Program-made: the position numbers and the translations under genes | NCBI GenBank assembly: GCA_014529385.2 | Contig: CM043950.1 | Span: 78,175,435 to 78,239,434, forward strand | Source: Adiantum capillus-veneris | Lineage: Eukaryota; Streptophyta; Polypodiopsida; Polypodiales; Pteridaceae | Direction of reading: 5' to 3' | Length of the DNA stretch: 64,000 bases | Notes under the pieces: generated by a model | The model's database searches: none | Told to the model about the DNA's origin: nothing | Seen by the model: the letters and a program-made list of their open reading frames with translations, nothing else | Shown: piece by piece, positions 45,571-56,649 of the stretch | How the letters are laid out: every line of letters starts with the position of its first letter | Position numbering within the stretch: the stretch's first letter is position 1

Positions 45571-48363
45571 ATGAGCCCATCACATCCAGAGCAAGCCACA
45601 GAGCAGGTAAATTTTCTTAGAGTGTTTTTTATGTTTTTTTTAAAAGTTAATTTGTTAACAGTGTTGTTGTGGAGCTTTGCTCGCACCTCAGTGTTAATTT
45701 GTATTTTGTTTTTTGCTAATGCTGTTGTTGTGGAGCTTTGCTCACACCTCAGTGTTAGTTTTCAGGTTTAGACACCCGTCCTTGGCTGTGTTGATCCTCG
45801 TGACACACTGCAAGGGGGTTAGACTTTAGACGCTTCGTCCTTGACTGTTGCTGACCTACGTGTCTCACTTCAGGGAGAGGCTTAGGTTGTACAATTAGAC
45901 TTTTTGTCCCTGGTTGTTGCTGACCACCGAGTCGCACTACAAGGAGGAGTTAGCAATTATGCATCTTTTCTTCCTAGTTATTGCTGACCATTGTGTCACA
46001 CTATTGGAAGATTGGATTTAAAAAAATAGATTCCTCGACCACCGTGTTGCACTGCAGGGAGAGGTTTAGGGTTGTCAAATCCATTGTCCTTGGTTGCTGC
46101 TGACCATCATGTCGCACTCCAAGGAAATTGGATTCAATAGATTCCTCGTCTCTAGTTGCTGCTGACCATCGTGTCGCACTCCAAGGAAATTGGATTCAAT
46201 AGATTCCTCGTCTCTGGTTGCTGCTGACCATCATGTTGCACTGCAAGGAGAGGTTTAGGATTTTTATATCCATTGTCCTTGGTTTCTACTGACCATCGTG
46301 TCGCACACCAAGGAAATTAGACTCAATAGATTCCTCGTCTCTGGTTGCTGCTGACCATCGTGTCGCACTGCAGGGAGAGGTTTAGGATTTTTATATCCAT
46401 CGTTCTTGGTTGTTGATGACCATCGCATCGCACTACAAGGAGATTGGATTCAATAACTTCCTTGTCTCTAGTTGTTGCTGACCACCATGTCGCACTGCAA
46501 GATGAGGTTTCGAGTTTTTAAATTCATCATCCTTGGTTGCTGTTGACCATCATGTCGCACTCCAAGGAGATTGGATTCAATAGATTCCTCGTCTCTGGTT
46601 GTTGCTGACCATCGTGTTGCACTGCAGGGAGAGGTTTAGGATTTTTAAATCCATCGTTCTTGGTTGTTGTTGACCATCGCGTCGCACTGCAAGGAGATTG
46701 GATTTAATAAATTCTTCGTCTTTGGTTGCTACTGACCATGTGTCGCACTGCAAGGAGAAGATATATATTATACATTCTTCAATCCTGAATGCTTTAACCA
46801 TCGCGTCTTTCATTACTGTTGTTATTATGATGCATGAAATGTTAAGATCTTTCATTACTGGAGGTTATTATTGGCCATGAAATGTTTTTGTTTAGATTTA
46901 TTAACAATCATATATGTCAAATTTTTATCTATTATGGATTTACCTTACTTATATTTCCTTCATGTATTTTCAGGCTTCAGTCATAGTAGAGACAAAGTTA
47001 ACGCGTCAGCATTGAAAAATTATTAGTGATGCTCTTATTTTGTCTCTCTATGGAGCTTCAGAAGATCATTTGCGATGAGCATTTGATCCACTACAGGCAA
47101 AGTTTGATGATTTTGTGATTGAACTTGTGGAACATTGTTGGTTGAAGCTGTGAAGTGCATTCCCAGTTTTGTTTGACCCAGCTCTGCGCACTAATGGAGT
47201 GATGCATAACCCAGTAAAGCAATTATTAGGCCAGGTCACTAGAAGTTTTGAAAGTATATATGGTTCATCTAGAAATAAAAAACAAACCTAGAATCAAAGA
47301 GCGAATGCAGCTTGTAGCACAACTACATTCAGAATTGAAGAGCAAAGATAAGATCGAAGGCTCTTCAAAACGTCTTAGGACAGAAGAGGATGTACCTCCT
47401 TCATCAGGTGCTCAGTCGTCCGCTGTAAACCTGGATGATACGATGTGTCCTCTTGTCCTACACTTACTTGGGGAGCATTCCATCTTTCACTTGCAAGCAC
47501 CCCAATTAGGTGAAGGATGTTTTGCAAATGTGAAACAAGTATCAGTGGCTCATCCTCTCTTCAAAGATCCCGTCTATGCGGCGAAGATATACAAAGACCA
47601 AATAGGAAGCAAGCCGACATTGCAGATCATGCTAGAGGAGGCAAGTGCTACAACTGTTCAGCATTGCGGCATGATATTTCCCCGTGCTCTTGTTCGGTAT
47701 ATCAAAAGACCTATGTTGATCTTCAAGCTTTGGAATGGAGGTCATCTTGAGCAATGGATTCACGCATGTCATCATGATGGAAGCAAGCCTGCAATCAGAG
47801 AGTTCCAACACACATCTGGAACTGTATAGCAGTTTACAGACAACATTTTGCCAATATGCAATGCTCTTCTACAGACAATTAAATTCATGCATAGTCACGA
47901 ATTTATTCACAATGATCTACACACTAGAAATATTCTACTCCATTTTGGCGAGTGAGGAGTGTATGCTGGCATTGCGGACTGGGGACAAAGTACACCATCA
48001 AACACTTTGGCAACATTTGCCAAGCTGCCAAATCTCACCCCTCAATGTAGAGCTCAATTTGATAGAGATTATCCATGGACTGCCCCTGAAAATATCAGCA
48101 CCAATCTTCCTCCATTCACCAAGGCAGTTGATATATATAGTTTCTCCTATATTCTTAGACGCTTGCTTGCATGTATTCCAGAGCCCGCCGAAGTTCTCAA
48201 GCATGAATTTTTGCGCAATGTAAATAAACATCTTGCTAGTGGAAAATCTCCCAAACCGTCAAATAGACCTAAGATATGGGATTTAAGCCTTTGTTTGAAT
48301 GGAAGCCATAATTTTGGCTATCATATTGTAACCGAATCTGGCTTGAGACCTATTGATGATTAA
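45571..48363 (+). pseudogene. protein kinase-like gene carried by element B
   Basis: Exon 1 is 45571-45606 (MSPSHPEQATEQ) with donor CAG/GTAAAT. The intron ends in TTTTCAG at 46973 and exon 2 continues in phase with ASVIVETKL. An N-terminal region of about 90 residues shared with element A is followed by a linker and then the kinase domain: Gly-rich loop GEGCFANV (47509-47532), ATP-binding Lys in YAAKIYK (47584), HNDLHTRN catalytic loop (HND 47908-47916), DWG (47977-47985) and APE (48082-48090). The C-lobe ends at TAA 48361. Catalytic Lys, Asp, Asn and the DWG Asp are all kept; HND makes it a non-RD type. Stops TAG 47827 and TGA 47953, others in exon 2, and a frame change near 47245 inactivate it. 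Confidence 0.8.
45780..46770. repeat. array of about 15 hairpin units of 62 bp in the kinase intron
   Basis: The core 'gctgaccatcgtgtcgcact' recurs about every 62 bp. Each unit starts with CCTTGG or CTCTGG followed by TTGC, and ends GCAC then CCAAGG or CAGGGAG, so each can form a stem around the core. Two larger copies of 'gtggagctttgctc-cacctcagtgtta' precede the array (45667-45765). It corresponds to the intron repeats of element A. Confidence 0.9.
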
Positions 48364-48535
48364 ACCAGTAATCAACTTTTTTGGCATTAATGGTGTCACG
48401 TACGCAATGTTTTTAAAGTTCTTCAAGTTGAAGTTTTAAAGTATTTCAAGTTAGATCGCTCAATTCTTTAAATCATCTCTCTTTTTCAAGTGCTAAAACT
48501 TGTCTCGCTAAACTTTATTATTTTGCATTTCAGTT

Positions 48536-49303
48536 ATGGAAGATATTGCTCCCGACCAGAACGCATAGTAGCCTAATGATCCTTTGCTTAATCATGCATT
48601 GGCTCAACAAATTTACAAAGAGGAAGAGATTGGGGTGGCTCAAGGCGATCTCAGTGCTTTGGCTACGACCCAACAAGACGAATCAGAGCTTCAAGGGGAG
48701 CCACTGAATTACAGGCAATGCAAACAGTTATGCCCGAATCACTTCGTACACAACACATTATTCCGAGTCAGTGGAAATGCTAAGGCTCCTGCTCCCTTGA
48801 AGGTTTCAGATCTGCAACACACTGTCCTCGCACAAAATATCCTTGCAAGATTTATCCAGTTGTACAGATCGCCACCAAATAATAATCAAGTGGCAATTTA
48901 CTTTGTGCAACATTGTTATTGCTACTATTTATTGCGGCTCAAAGTTTATTGGAACGATCATCCCACTACAGGAGGTGTTGGAAAAGGGCGCCGAGTTGAG
49001 AAGATTCATGCACGGGAAGCTAATCAAGAAGACCCTCCTCGCAAGAGAGGTTACACATATTTGCCCGAAGAAACTGCAGTTATCGAGCAGCTTGCAACCC
49101 AAGGCGTGGATTTGGCAAGTCAAGGAGAGACGTCAACCATGTTGCGTGCTCGTATAGCTGAGCTAGAAAGAAAGTTGGCATGGTATGAGGCAAGGTATGG
49201 GCCTGTGCCTGAAGAAGAGATGAGAAATGCCGGCGCAAGTGATTCAGTTGGCACTTCAAATTTCGTGTATCTGATCTCTTTGGAGAACAAGCCCATGATT
49301 TAA
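48536..49303 (+). pseudogene. basic coiled-coil protein, second accessory gene of element B
   Basis: The likely start is ATG 48536 (MEDIAPDQNA), directly after a TTTGCATTTCAG acceptor-like site, followed by two in-frame TAG codons near 48566-48571. The open part codes for about 239 residues. The N-terminal half is polar; the middle is unrecognised (LKVSDLQHTVLAQNILARFI); a basic stretch (KGRRVEKIHAREANQ, PPRKRGY) precedes a leucine-rich helix MLRARIAELERKLAWYEARY near 49138-49200. This could be a DNA-binding dimer, like the accessory TnpA-type proteins of some plant transposons, but that is inference. Ends at TAA 49303. Confidence 0.55.
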
Positions 49304-49477
49304 ATTAAATCTCCCAAACAATGCATAGCTCTTTTTGTATCTTAAATCTCAAGATTAGTAATTAAAACCTCTTTTTGATATGTAAATCTCTGTTTGTTGG
49401 AACAAATAGACGTGACAGATGTTGTTGCAATTGTGTAATTTAAGTTGCAATTGTAAGTTGTGCAATTGTGTTGTTAC

Positions 49478-49480
<3 letters not shown>

Positions 49481-49521
<41 letters not shown>
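49481..49521. repeat. (GA)n microsatellite
   Basis: 41 bp of GA between the convergent genes of element B. Confidence 0.97.
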
Positions 49522-49525
<4 letters not shown>

Positions 49526-49594
49526 TATGGATTGTAAAGCTAAACTCCACATAATTTTCACATTGCAAAATTAATTGAGAATATAGTGCAAACT

Positions 49595-51673
49595 TTACAG
49601 CTCATCCGTCTCCTCAATCACAGGCACCATGTCATCAATTTCTTCGACATCTGAACATTCCGGATCAATATCTTCCGGGTTCCATTCCATTTCATCATCA
49701 GAGTTGAGCTCATTTGCAACTGCTTCGTGTGTTTGGAAGCGCCCAAAACTTTCTTCTGTGGCACGTGTGGCTAACTTTGCTGGCTTATACATAAGTCGCA
49801 TGTTACAAAAGACATACACCAAGTCCGCAGCTCATTTAGGACATAATCGATTTTGTTTTTTAGTATGCATGAAATCGAATGAAGACCAGTTTCTTTCATA
49901 GCTACCACTTGAGGCAACAACAGACATACTCTCACAGCCACATGTTAAAGTTCCACTTTTTCTCCACTGTACTCTTTCCACCAATCTGGTGCGCTCATCG
50001 TCTTGATAGCATCTATATGCCAAGGATCCCCAAACGTTCCCTCTCTACTAGTGTATGCCGTCTTCTGTGTGTTTTCCACCTGTCCATCCACAGTGCCTAA
50101 TAGTTGAGCACACACTTTCTTGAAATCACTGATCACTTCATTGTTTGAAGATTGCTCATGCATCTAGAACTTGGGATCCAAGACAAAACCTGCTTCATGT
50201 AAAGGAGTATGCAACTGCTCCCATCGTCTTTTGAAAAATGTCATCATCATGGATTTCTCTTTTCCTGCATAAGATGTACTATCTTTTAACTTGCGAGTGT
50301 CTTCATGCATGTACCAGTAAATCCGTCCAAAGATAGAGGCTTCTTTATCCACTATTCGTATCAGATGAGTGAAAGGTTCTATGACAGTAACTATTTTGTC
50401 TACATTTCTCCAAAAAACAAGAGAGTTTTCAAGCTGATAGCATTTGGAAGCAGCAGGTTCATACTTGGGATATTTATCAAGCCAAATGTCCCATCTTCTA
50501 TCTGCCACTGTTTCAACAAGGGCTGCTTTTACCTGCTGTAGTGTGGAGAGAACGTAATATGCTGTCGCAAAGCGGGTCACACAAAAAATCTGTAAAGTTT
50601 TTGTTGGCGACTTTGTTCTAAACAAAGTGTAAGAAAATGAATGCTCTCTTATAAACTTCACCAAGTGGTTTGCATCTAGAAGTGGTTTACCCATGTAATC
50701 TCTGGATACTTTGCTTCAATTGCTTTTCCAGCTGCTTTGTAGTTAGATGCATTATCTGGGACAATGGCTATCACATATTTAGGTCCCCCTGCTCTTCTAA
50801 TCGAATGCTCATAAACACCAGCAAGATATCCACTAGTTTGTTCTTTCAGGGATGTATCGATCGCTTCAAGAAAGATGGCACCTCTTGGACAAATCAACAT
50901 CACATTAATCAATGGTTTTTTCTAGAAATTTGTCCAACCATCTAGAGCAATTGCGCATCCATATGCCGGCACAAAATCAAGAGTTGTGCGCTGTAAAATA
51001 TTCTTTGATGTTGTTTTTACTTTATCTAAATATTTTTTACGCATCTTATTATAATCAACAGGAACCACAAAACCCTTCTTTGTCGTGCTCATTAAAGCAT
51101 CTTTGAAGATAGGATTTCGAATGACATTAAGAATTCCACATGCAACAAATGCTTGAGTCCACTTAAGATGGAGTTCAAGCAGCCATTGTTTCCCAAATGC
51201 CTGTTGCAAAGTAGGATCACTTGGTGCAAATTCTCCTCCAGACCATGCTTCACTTCGGCTTATGTTAGCAGTTGAGCTTCCAGTAGGATTAGCGCTACAA
51301 TTCCGAGCAAAGGATGAATGGCACCCTCCTTGACTTGTTCCTTGACCTGTAGTAGGGGTCGAGTGAGGGTTTTGATCATTCTCGAGCGTCATCTTGATGT
51401 CCCTAGCCATAGATGGAGCCATCATTTTGGGACCTCCCTTTTTTCTCCCTCAAGAATTCTCTTTGCCTTGAGCGCCTACTCGGGAAATTTTTTAGCAATA
51501 CCTTTTGGGGGGTATTTGCAAGCTAACACGTTTCCAGGGATTTTGAAAACATGTTCTTTTATCCTATGAGCATTTCCACTAAAATTATGGCCACAGGTCT
51601 TAGAACTCAACTTTGATGTATTCTTCCCACTAACCAATTCATCTACGTAGTTCCACTCGTATCCTTTCACCAT
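49595..51673 (-). pseudogene. hAT transposase with N-terminal BED finger (DUF659 type)
   Basis: The ATG is at 51673. A BED-type finger comes first (CGHNFSGNAHRIKEHVFKI; the first Cys of the pair seems lost). Then a linker, then FGKQWLLELHLKWTQAFVACGI, and the DUF659 region with the first catalytic block ALDGWTNF (about 50935), EAIDTSLKEQTSGYLAGVYE and the second, VPDNASNYKAAG (about 50756). A deletion near 50690 removes the cysteine-rich block. The helical insertion domain follows (50164-50690: RWDIWL, FKRRWEQLHTPLHEAGFVLDP). The C-terminal hAT dimerisation domain is at 49780-50000 (APDWWKEY, YERNWSSFDF, VYVFCNMRL) and an acidic tail ends at 49595. Transposases of this family cut and paste the element. 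Several stops and frame changes. Confidence 0.88.
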
Positions 51674-51789
51674 CTTCTTCCGATCTGCAAACTCAAACAG
51701 AACTAGTTACTAAATGCACATCTAAAATCAAACTCTAATACCATTTACATTACTCTATTCATTAGTGTTTTCAACTTCTTCAAATTATA

Positions 51790-52490
51790 AATACCAAATT
51801 TTTTTTTTAAGTGTGAGCTTTCACTTTACACATGAATCATGATAAATAAATCGCTTAATCTATCTCAATAACTTCTAAGTGTGAGTAAACTCTACACAAA
51901 GCAAGATATCTTTAAAAGACCTATCTAAATTGCCTCCAAGTGTGAGTGTAACTCTACACGTGGCAAGCAATCCAAATTCACTACTCTGTAAATCTCTTCT
52001 AGGTGTGAGAATACCTCTAAACAAAGAGAGATATTATTATTTAATCTACCTAAATTTTCTGTAGTGTGAGTTTTACACATAACAATCAATCATTATATAA
52101 ATCTAACGTAAGTTACTTCCAGGTGTGAACATAGTTCACCACACAACAAGTAACTCTTAATTTAACTATTTAACTAAAGTAATAATAATCTTCACCTAAA
52201 ATGTCTGTAGTGTGAGTTTTACACATAACAGTCAATCATTAGATAAATCTAACGTAAGTTACCTCCAAGTGTGAACATAGTTCAACACACAACAAGTAAC
52301 TCTTAATTTAACTATTTAACTAAAGTTACTTCTAAGTGTGAACATAGTTCAACACAAAGCAAATAACCGTTAACTTTAACTACCTTGAATCACCTCCAAG
52401 TGTGAGTTTCCTCTACACAAGGCAAGTACTCATTAACTATCTTACTTAACTTACCTATCAGTGTAAGATATACTTCACACAGAGCAGGTA
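51790..52490. repeat. array of about 11 hairpin units at the right end of element B
   Basis: Units of about 63 bp of the form AAGTGTGAGT...ACTCTACACAAAGCAAG, the words GTGTGAG and CTCTACAC forming a stem. Two subtypes alternate in the middle (52060-52330), including an inner duplication of 'tctgtagtgtgagttttacacataaca'. The array mirrors the intron array of the left end in unit length but not in sequence. Confidence 0.88.
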
Positions 52491-52659
52491 ACTCAAAACT
52501 CCAAAGCCTATAAAAATAAATATATACAAGCTCTAAATTTTCACTAAAAAAAATATGCATATTTAAACTAACATTTTTAGATTTTTCTTCATTTTTTAAT
52601 ACTCACCTATAGGTGAGATGAGACAAGAGAGATTAATGCAATGAGCAAAACAGTCCGTT

Positions 52660-52892
52660 TCAGCGTATATAAAAAATTTTATTTTGATCCAATTAATATT
52701 TCGATCAAAGAATCATTTCGATCAAACTAATATTTTAGTCGTAATAATATTTTGATCGAATTGCTGAGAAATTATACGATGCAGTGTTTTTGCTGATGTG
52801 GCATCGTATAATACGGCCGAATAAAAATGGGTGTCGTATAATACGCCCGTTTAAGGCGTATTATACATACACCGTATAACGTACGGTGCAAC
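52660..52892 (-). repeat. right terminal region of element B
   Basis: 52683-52765 carries four GATCGAA/GATCAAA words, as in element A but with several CG pairs turned to CA or TG. 52770-52892 carries several palindromic words such as TCGTATAATACG and CGTATTATACAT, ending in GTGCAAC at 52892. Confidence 0.75.
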
Positions 52893-53979
52893 CTAGCTTC
52901 CTGGCCAGGGTAGGGTCTTCCCCTTGACTGGCACCCAATGTGTGTGCATTATCTAAGCACACTGCCATAGTAAATTTGTCTCTGACTTAGTATCTATATG
53001 GACCACCTCGAGCTCTAGATGGTCCTACTTGCGATTGGTGACGTGGCGGCTACCCCTTTTAGACTTTGATTATTATGCCCCCCCCTCTTCTCGCCAGCAC
53101 TTGGCACGTTTCTTAACTCTACGTCATGGTGTTTGTTGTTGTGCACGTGACGAATCTTCTACCCACGATGACTCTTGGGCCCAACTACCAAGCCCACTGC
53201 TTGAAGAGTGCCTAGAACGGCCAGGTATTTGCGGCTGTTTCCTTGTGCCTTTAAGGCACGCCGGATTCTCACATCCTTGGAGAGTGTTTTGTTGGCAGGC
53301 GGATGCTCTTTGGCGGTTTTTTCTGGTGCGTTCTATTGCATATGGTAAGAGCTCACCTCCGATGAAAAAATAAATGGTTTATGAGTGGATCTAATATTTA
53401 TAAGGGCCATTTTAAAAGAGCCCAATTTAAAATTGTCCGTTCACACTAATTTTTACAAACAACTATTATTCTTTAAAAGGGTGCACCAAACTTTATTGAA
53501 AAAATATGTAAAGAAGAGTTGGACCCTGCGTTCATCGTAGTCACTTGTGCAAAATCCACCTTGACCCTTATCGCACTCTGCATTGGTGCCATGCAACATG
53601 CTTGGCGGGGCCTTGCAACATTCACCACTTGTTGTTGTGCTCTTGACAGGTCAATTTTTGCACTTCCCTAGGAATCTCAGGTTGTTGTGCACGCTCCATT
53701 GTAAGCTTACGATCAAATTCCACATGAAAAAACCAGTTGAACATCTCCTCCAAATAAGATTGCACCATACCACCACCATGTTGAATATTTGTAAAGTACA
53801 CCCCCTTGCTCCATAATGGGACTTCTCCATTCCTTGAGTGCTAAAAATCTCAAGCGAACTGTGTATAAAAAAAGCACCATGTGCAAAAACGATATGTTGT
53901 TCACATGAGAAAACGATGCAAATTATTTAATGAAAAAAATCTCTCGTAATAAGTTCACTACGTGACATGGCTTACCATG
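52893..53979. other. no gene seen
   Basis: Unrecognised sequence. The frame at 53029-53373 (114 codons) shows no motif and has an uneven composition. I do not call it. Confidence 0.4.
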
Positions 53980-54405
53980 TTAGTGTGATGCTATTTTCAC
54001 CCCGAGACAGGGTGAAGACTCCTTGGTGAAATCCACCAAGACTTCTTGAAATGATTGGCATTGTTCTTCTGTTGTGTTGGAAAGGCCCATAAGCTTGACC
54101 ATTTTATCAAAAGCTGCCAAAGCTTGCTTGTGCTTGTTTGCAAGCTCACCATTTGAATCATTGTCAGTAGTAGCTTTCCATAATTTCTTCCAGATTTTCC
54201 AAAGGTTACTTGCCTTGTGGTTGAAGCTTTTTTGAGTATCATATCGACCTCGCTTTCCTTGGGTTACTGACTTGAAAAAGTGTCTAGCTTTTTGTCCACT
54301 CATTGATGGTTGCTGGGTAATTTCATGGGCCTCCCCTATGTTCTTTGCACCAACAATTGACACATTTCCACCGCGACAACCAATGAAATCCAAGAGTGCC
54401 TTCAC
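53980..54405 (-). CDS. unrecognised open reading frame, probably a gene remnant
   Basis: 141 codons, mixed helical composition with Lys-rich stretches (KASNLWKIWKKLWK, KHKQALAAFDKMVKLMG). Coding-like sequence continues upstream across a TAG (EEIKRV). No domain recognised. It lies on the same strand as the next two remnants and may belong with them. Confidence 0.3.
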   Translation of the reverse strand: MKALLDFIGCRGGNVSIVGAKNIGEAHEITQQPSMSGQKARHFFKSVTQGKRGRYDTQKSFNHKASNLWKIWKKLWKATTDNDSNGELANKHKQALAAFDKMVKLMGLSNTTEEQCQSFQEVLVDFTKESSPCLGVKIASH

Positions 54406-54589
54406 CCTTTTGATCTCTTCCTAGGACTTTTCCAATGGCTTCATTGTGAAAGCATAGTCAATGTGGAGCTTCAATAGCCTATCAAAAATGCACATGAATG
54501 CGTGTAATGTACAACTAGTATGGGGCAACTAGCTAATGGTTGAGTGTGAAGTTGTTGTGTAGGGTTAGATTTAATGAGACACCTCACCT

Positions 54590-55164
54590 GGTTCGCATGA
54601 CCAGTCAAAAACACCATTCTTTTCAGTATCTCGCAAATAGTACTCCCCCTCTCTGATCAGCCCTCTTCGAGGAGGGATAAACCATCGACCAACCACCTGT
54701 TTTTCTTGCTGCGTGATATGCCAAGCACGGTATCAAGTACACTCTACCCGTCTTGCACTCTCTCGTAATCTGCTTCGTCGTGGGGGAATGCAGCGGCCAT
54801 CTGTGGCTTGCAATAAAACCAGCCCCTGTTGATCCATTAGGTACACCACACGGCTGCTTACCTCTTGCTCATCAAGACTAGAGAACGGTTGTATTTCCCT
54901 CGGCTTATCCTTGCATCGGCCAAGCGCTATTATCTCTGCACCTCCACGCATGCATGATGTCTTATCATCGAACACATCCCCGTATTGGGCACCTTCTCTA
55001 GGATCCCATATGACATTCTTCCAGCGTATAGTCTCTCCACATAAGTGGTCCAAAGGAGCCAGCGACCCCGTTACGGAGCCCCAGCCATTATGCATCAAGC
55101 CCCTGCTTTCGTCTACCCGAAAGACCTTGCAAAGCTGCCCACTCGGAGGGCCACCATTGGTCAC
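54590..55164 (-). pseudogene. unrecognised coding remnant with a probable splice donor
   Basis: The open part 54733-55164 codes for 143 residues with a balanced composition (RWKNVIWDPREGAQYGDVF, LDEQEVSSRVVYLMDQQG). After one TGA the same frame continues with YRAWHITQQEKQVVGRWF, then IREGEYYLRDTEKNGVFDW, and ends at CCAG/GTGAGG near 54588, a good donor. I do not recognise the family; a chromatin-type domain is possible but unproven. Confidence 0.4.
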
Positions 55165-55275
55165 TACTACACTTTGGCTGAGGATTCTATTAAAAAAAAC
55201 CAGTCAACTCGCATGTCTTTACCTTCAGTTGGCCTTGCTCAATCCCATTGAGTAACCCGTTAGGGGGCTCCTTAT

Positions 55276-55527
55276 TCATAAAACTAGGCAGCCCCGGTCG
55301 GCATACATCTCTCTTAAGCAACTAGTTGCCCTGTTCCATGCTGCTCCTCGTGAGCATAAGGTGCCAATACCACAAAATGAGCATAAAAACAATATGGGTT
55401 CTATCTCCCAGTAGGACCTCCAAATACTGACATATTTGGACACCCACTCGGCCCACTCTTTGTCATATCCCTGCATCTCACCCGGCTCTCTAGCCTGTAC
55501 CAACTGTAGCCCTCTAGCCCATACCAA
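55276..55527 (-). pseudogene. unrecognised coding remnant
   Basis: 83 codons, rich in Trp (DKEWAEWVSKYVSIWRSYWE). It may be an upstream exon of the 54.6-55.2 kb remnant. No motif recognised. Confidence 0.3.
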
Positions 55528-56649
55528 CTATCCATGCCATCTCGACCATTGAGGAGGTCGTCCACCACATCGCAGGACGCCTCAAGTAAAAGGACATCTA
55601 GTCCTTCGAGTGAACCATATTTGGCCAGTCAAGACAGGCTCGGAAGGTTAAGCTACCCATAGTTAGGCTTCGTGCATCTCCCACCAAATGGTACCTCATC
55701 GAGGGTACCATGACTGAGAACTGGCCAACCGTGCCATCCTCAGCCTTATAAATGTGCATTTATCGAGTATATATGTGACCTTGGTGGTCTCTCCTGAGAA
55801 GGCCAGAAGCAGAAGAACAAGTACCATCCAAGTACCCACAACATTACAAATCAAGGACCCATGAACTTCACCGTTTTTCTAGCAATAGTCTAACCTTTTC
55901 AGCCCATCTTCATCAGCGTTTTCAGCCTTCAGCCCAGCGTTTGCAGCACCACCAGCGCTATTAGTTTTCAACACTTACTGTCATGATGTTGCAGATTTCA
56001 GCCCTGCACCATTAGCGTTTTCATCATTCAGCATTTAGCCTCACAGTACCAAGTACCTACAGCAAGTACCAAGCATCAGTATTGTACCAAGCACCTACAT
56101 GAAGTTCCTGTCAGCATCACAGCATCTAGGATCATTGTAACAACATTGTGCAAGTCATAAACGCAAGTACTTGCTCTGGCAACAGAGCAAGGGGGCCCTT
56201 GAGGGTGGTTGGTTTCCTTGAGGCGTGATGCAGATACGCGGTTGACCAGAGCCTATGCAGCATTGGGGAGACTTGAGAGGATATGTTCAAAGGTTCAGTT
56301 CCAGGAACCTTGGACAAAGCTTTGGCTCTTTGACACTTTGGTCACTTTGGCCATGCTGTATGGAGTGTAGATATGGGGCCCCTCAGTTGATCTCATAGCA
56401 GAGCTGGTAGTATTGATGGATGGAAATGTATGGAGAAGCCATTGGTGTCTATGATTTCTTGAATGATTAGGGCCAAGGCCTCAGTACTGCATGACATTGT
56501 TAGGGTGGAGCTCGCTCCTCCTCCAGTGGTAGTGGAGGCACTCACTCAATCAGTTTCATTTATGAATAGCACTTGGGCTCTCCCTAGAGACATATATGCT
56601 CGATTAGCACTAGAGTCTTCGCAACAGCGAGCATTCTAGGGAGATAGAT
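55528..56649. other. no gene seen
   Basis: Unrecognised sequence with a run of 'cagc' and 'accaag' words at 55880-56110. Frames here are short and without motifs. Confidence 0.45.

Larger units (their letters stand above)
45340..52892. mobile_element. element B: hAT-like transposon with kinase and coiled-coil genes
   Basis: About 7.55 kb. Left end: GTTGCATTTATATGCCC. Right end, inverted: GTTGCACCGTACGTTATACG. Both ends are rich in TATACG/CGTATA words. The flanking 8-mers are ctagctaa (45332-45339) and ctagcttc (52893-52900), 6 of 8 identical, consistent with a decayed 8-bp hAT target duplication. From left to right it holds kinase exon 1, a repeat-filled intron, kinase exon 2, a coiled-coil gene, and on the opposite strand an hAT transposase, then a second repeat array. 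The kinase and coiled-coil genes converge with the transposase gene near 49.3-49.6 kb. All genes are broken. Confidence 0.8.

Noticed and set aside
45780-46770. Regular 62-bp repeats that look like a CRISPR array
   Set aside because: Units have no constant-repeat and variable-spacer division, the context is a plant transposon intron, and no cas-like gene exists.
53029-53373. 114-codon frame with several Cys
   Set aside because: No recognised zinc-finger spacing and no support from neighbours.
55600-55740. 5S rRNA-like words in GC-richer sequence
   Set aside because: No 5S internal control region order could be traced; no rRNA or tRNA gene is supported anywhere.
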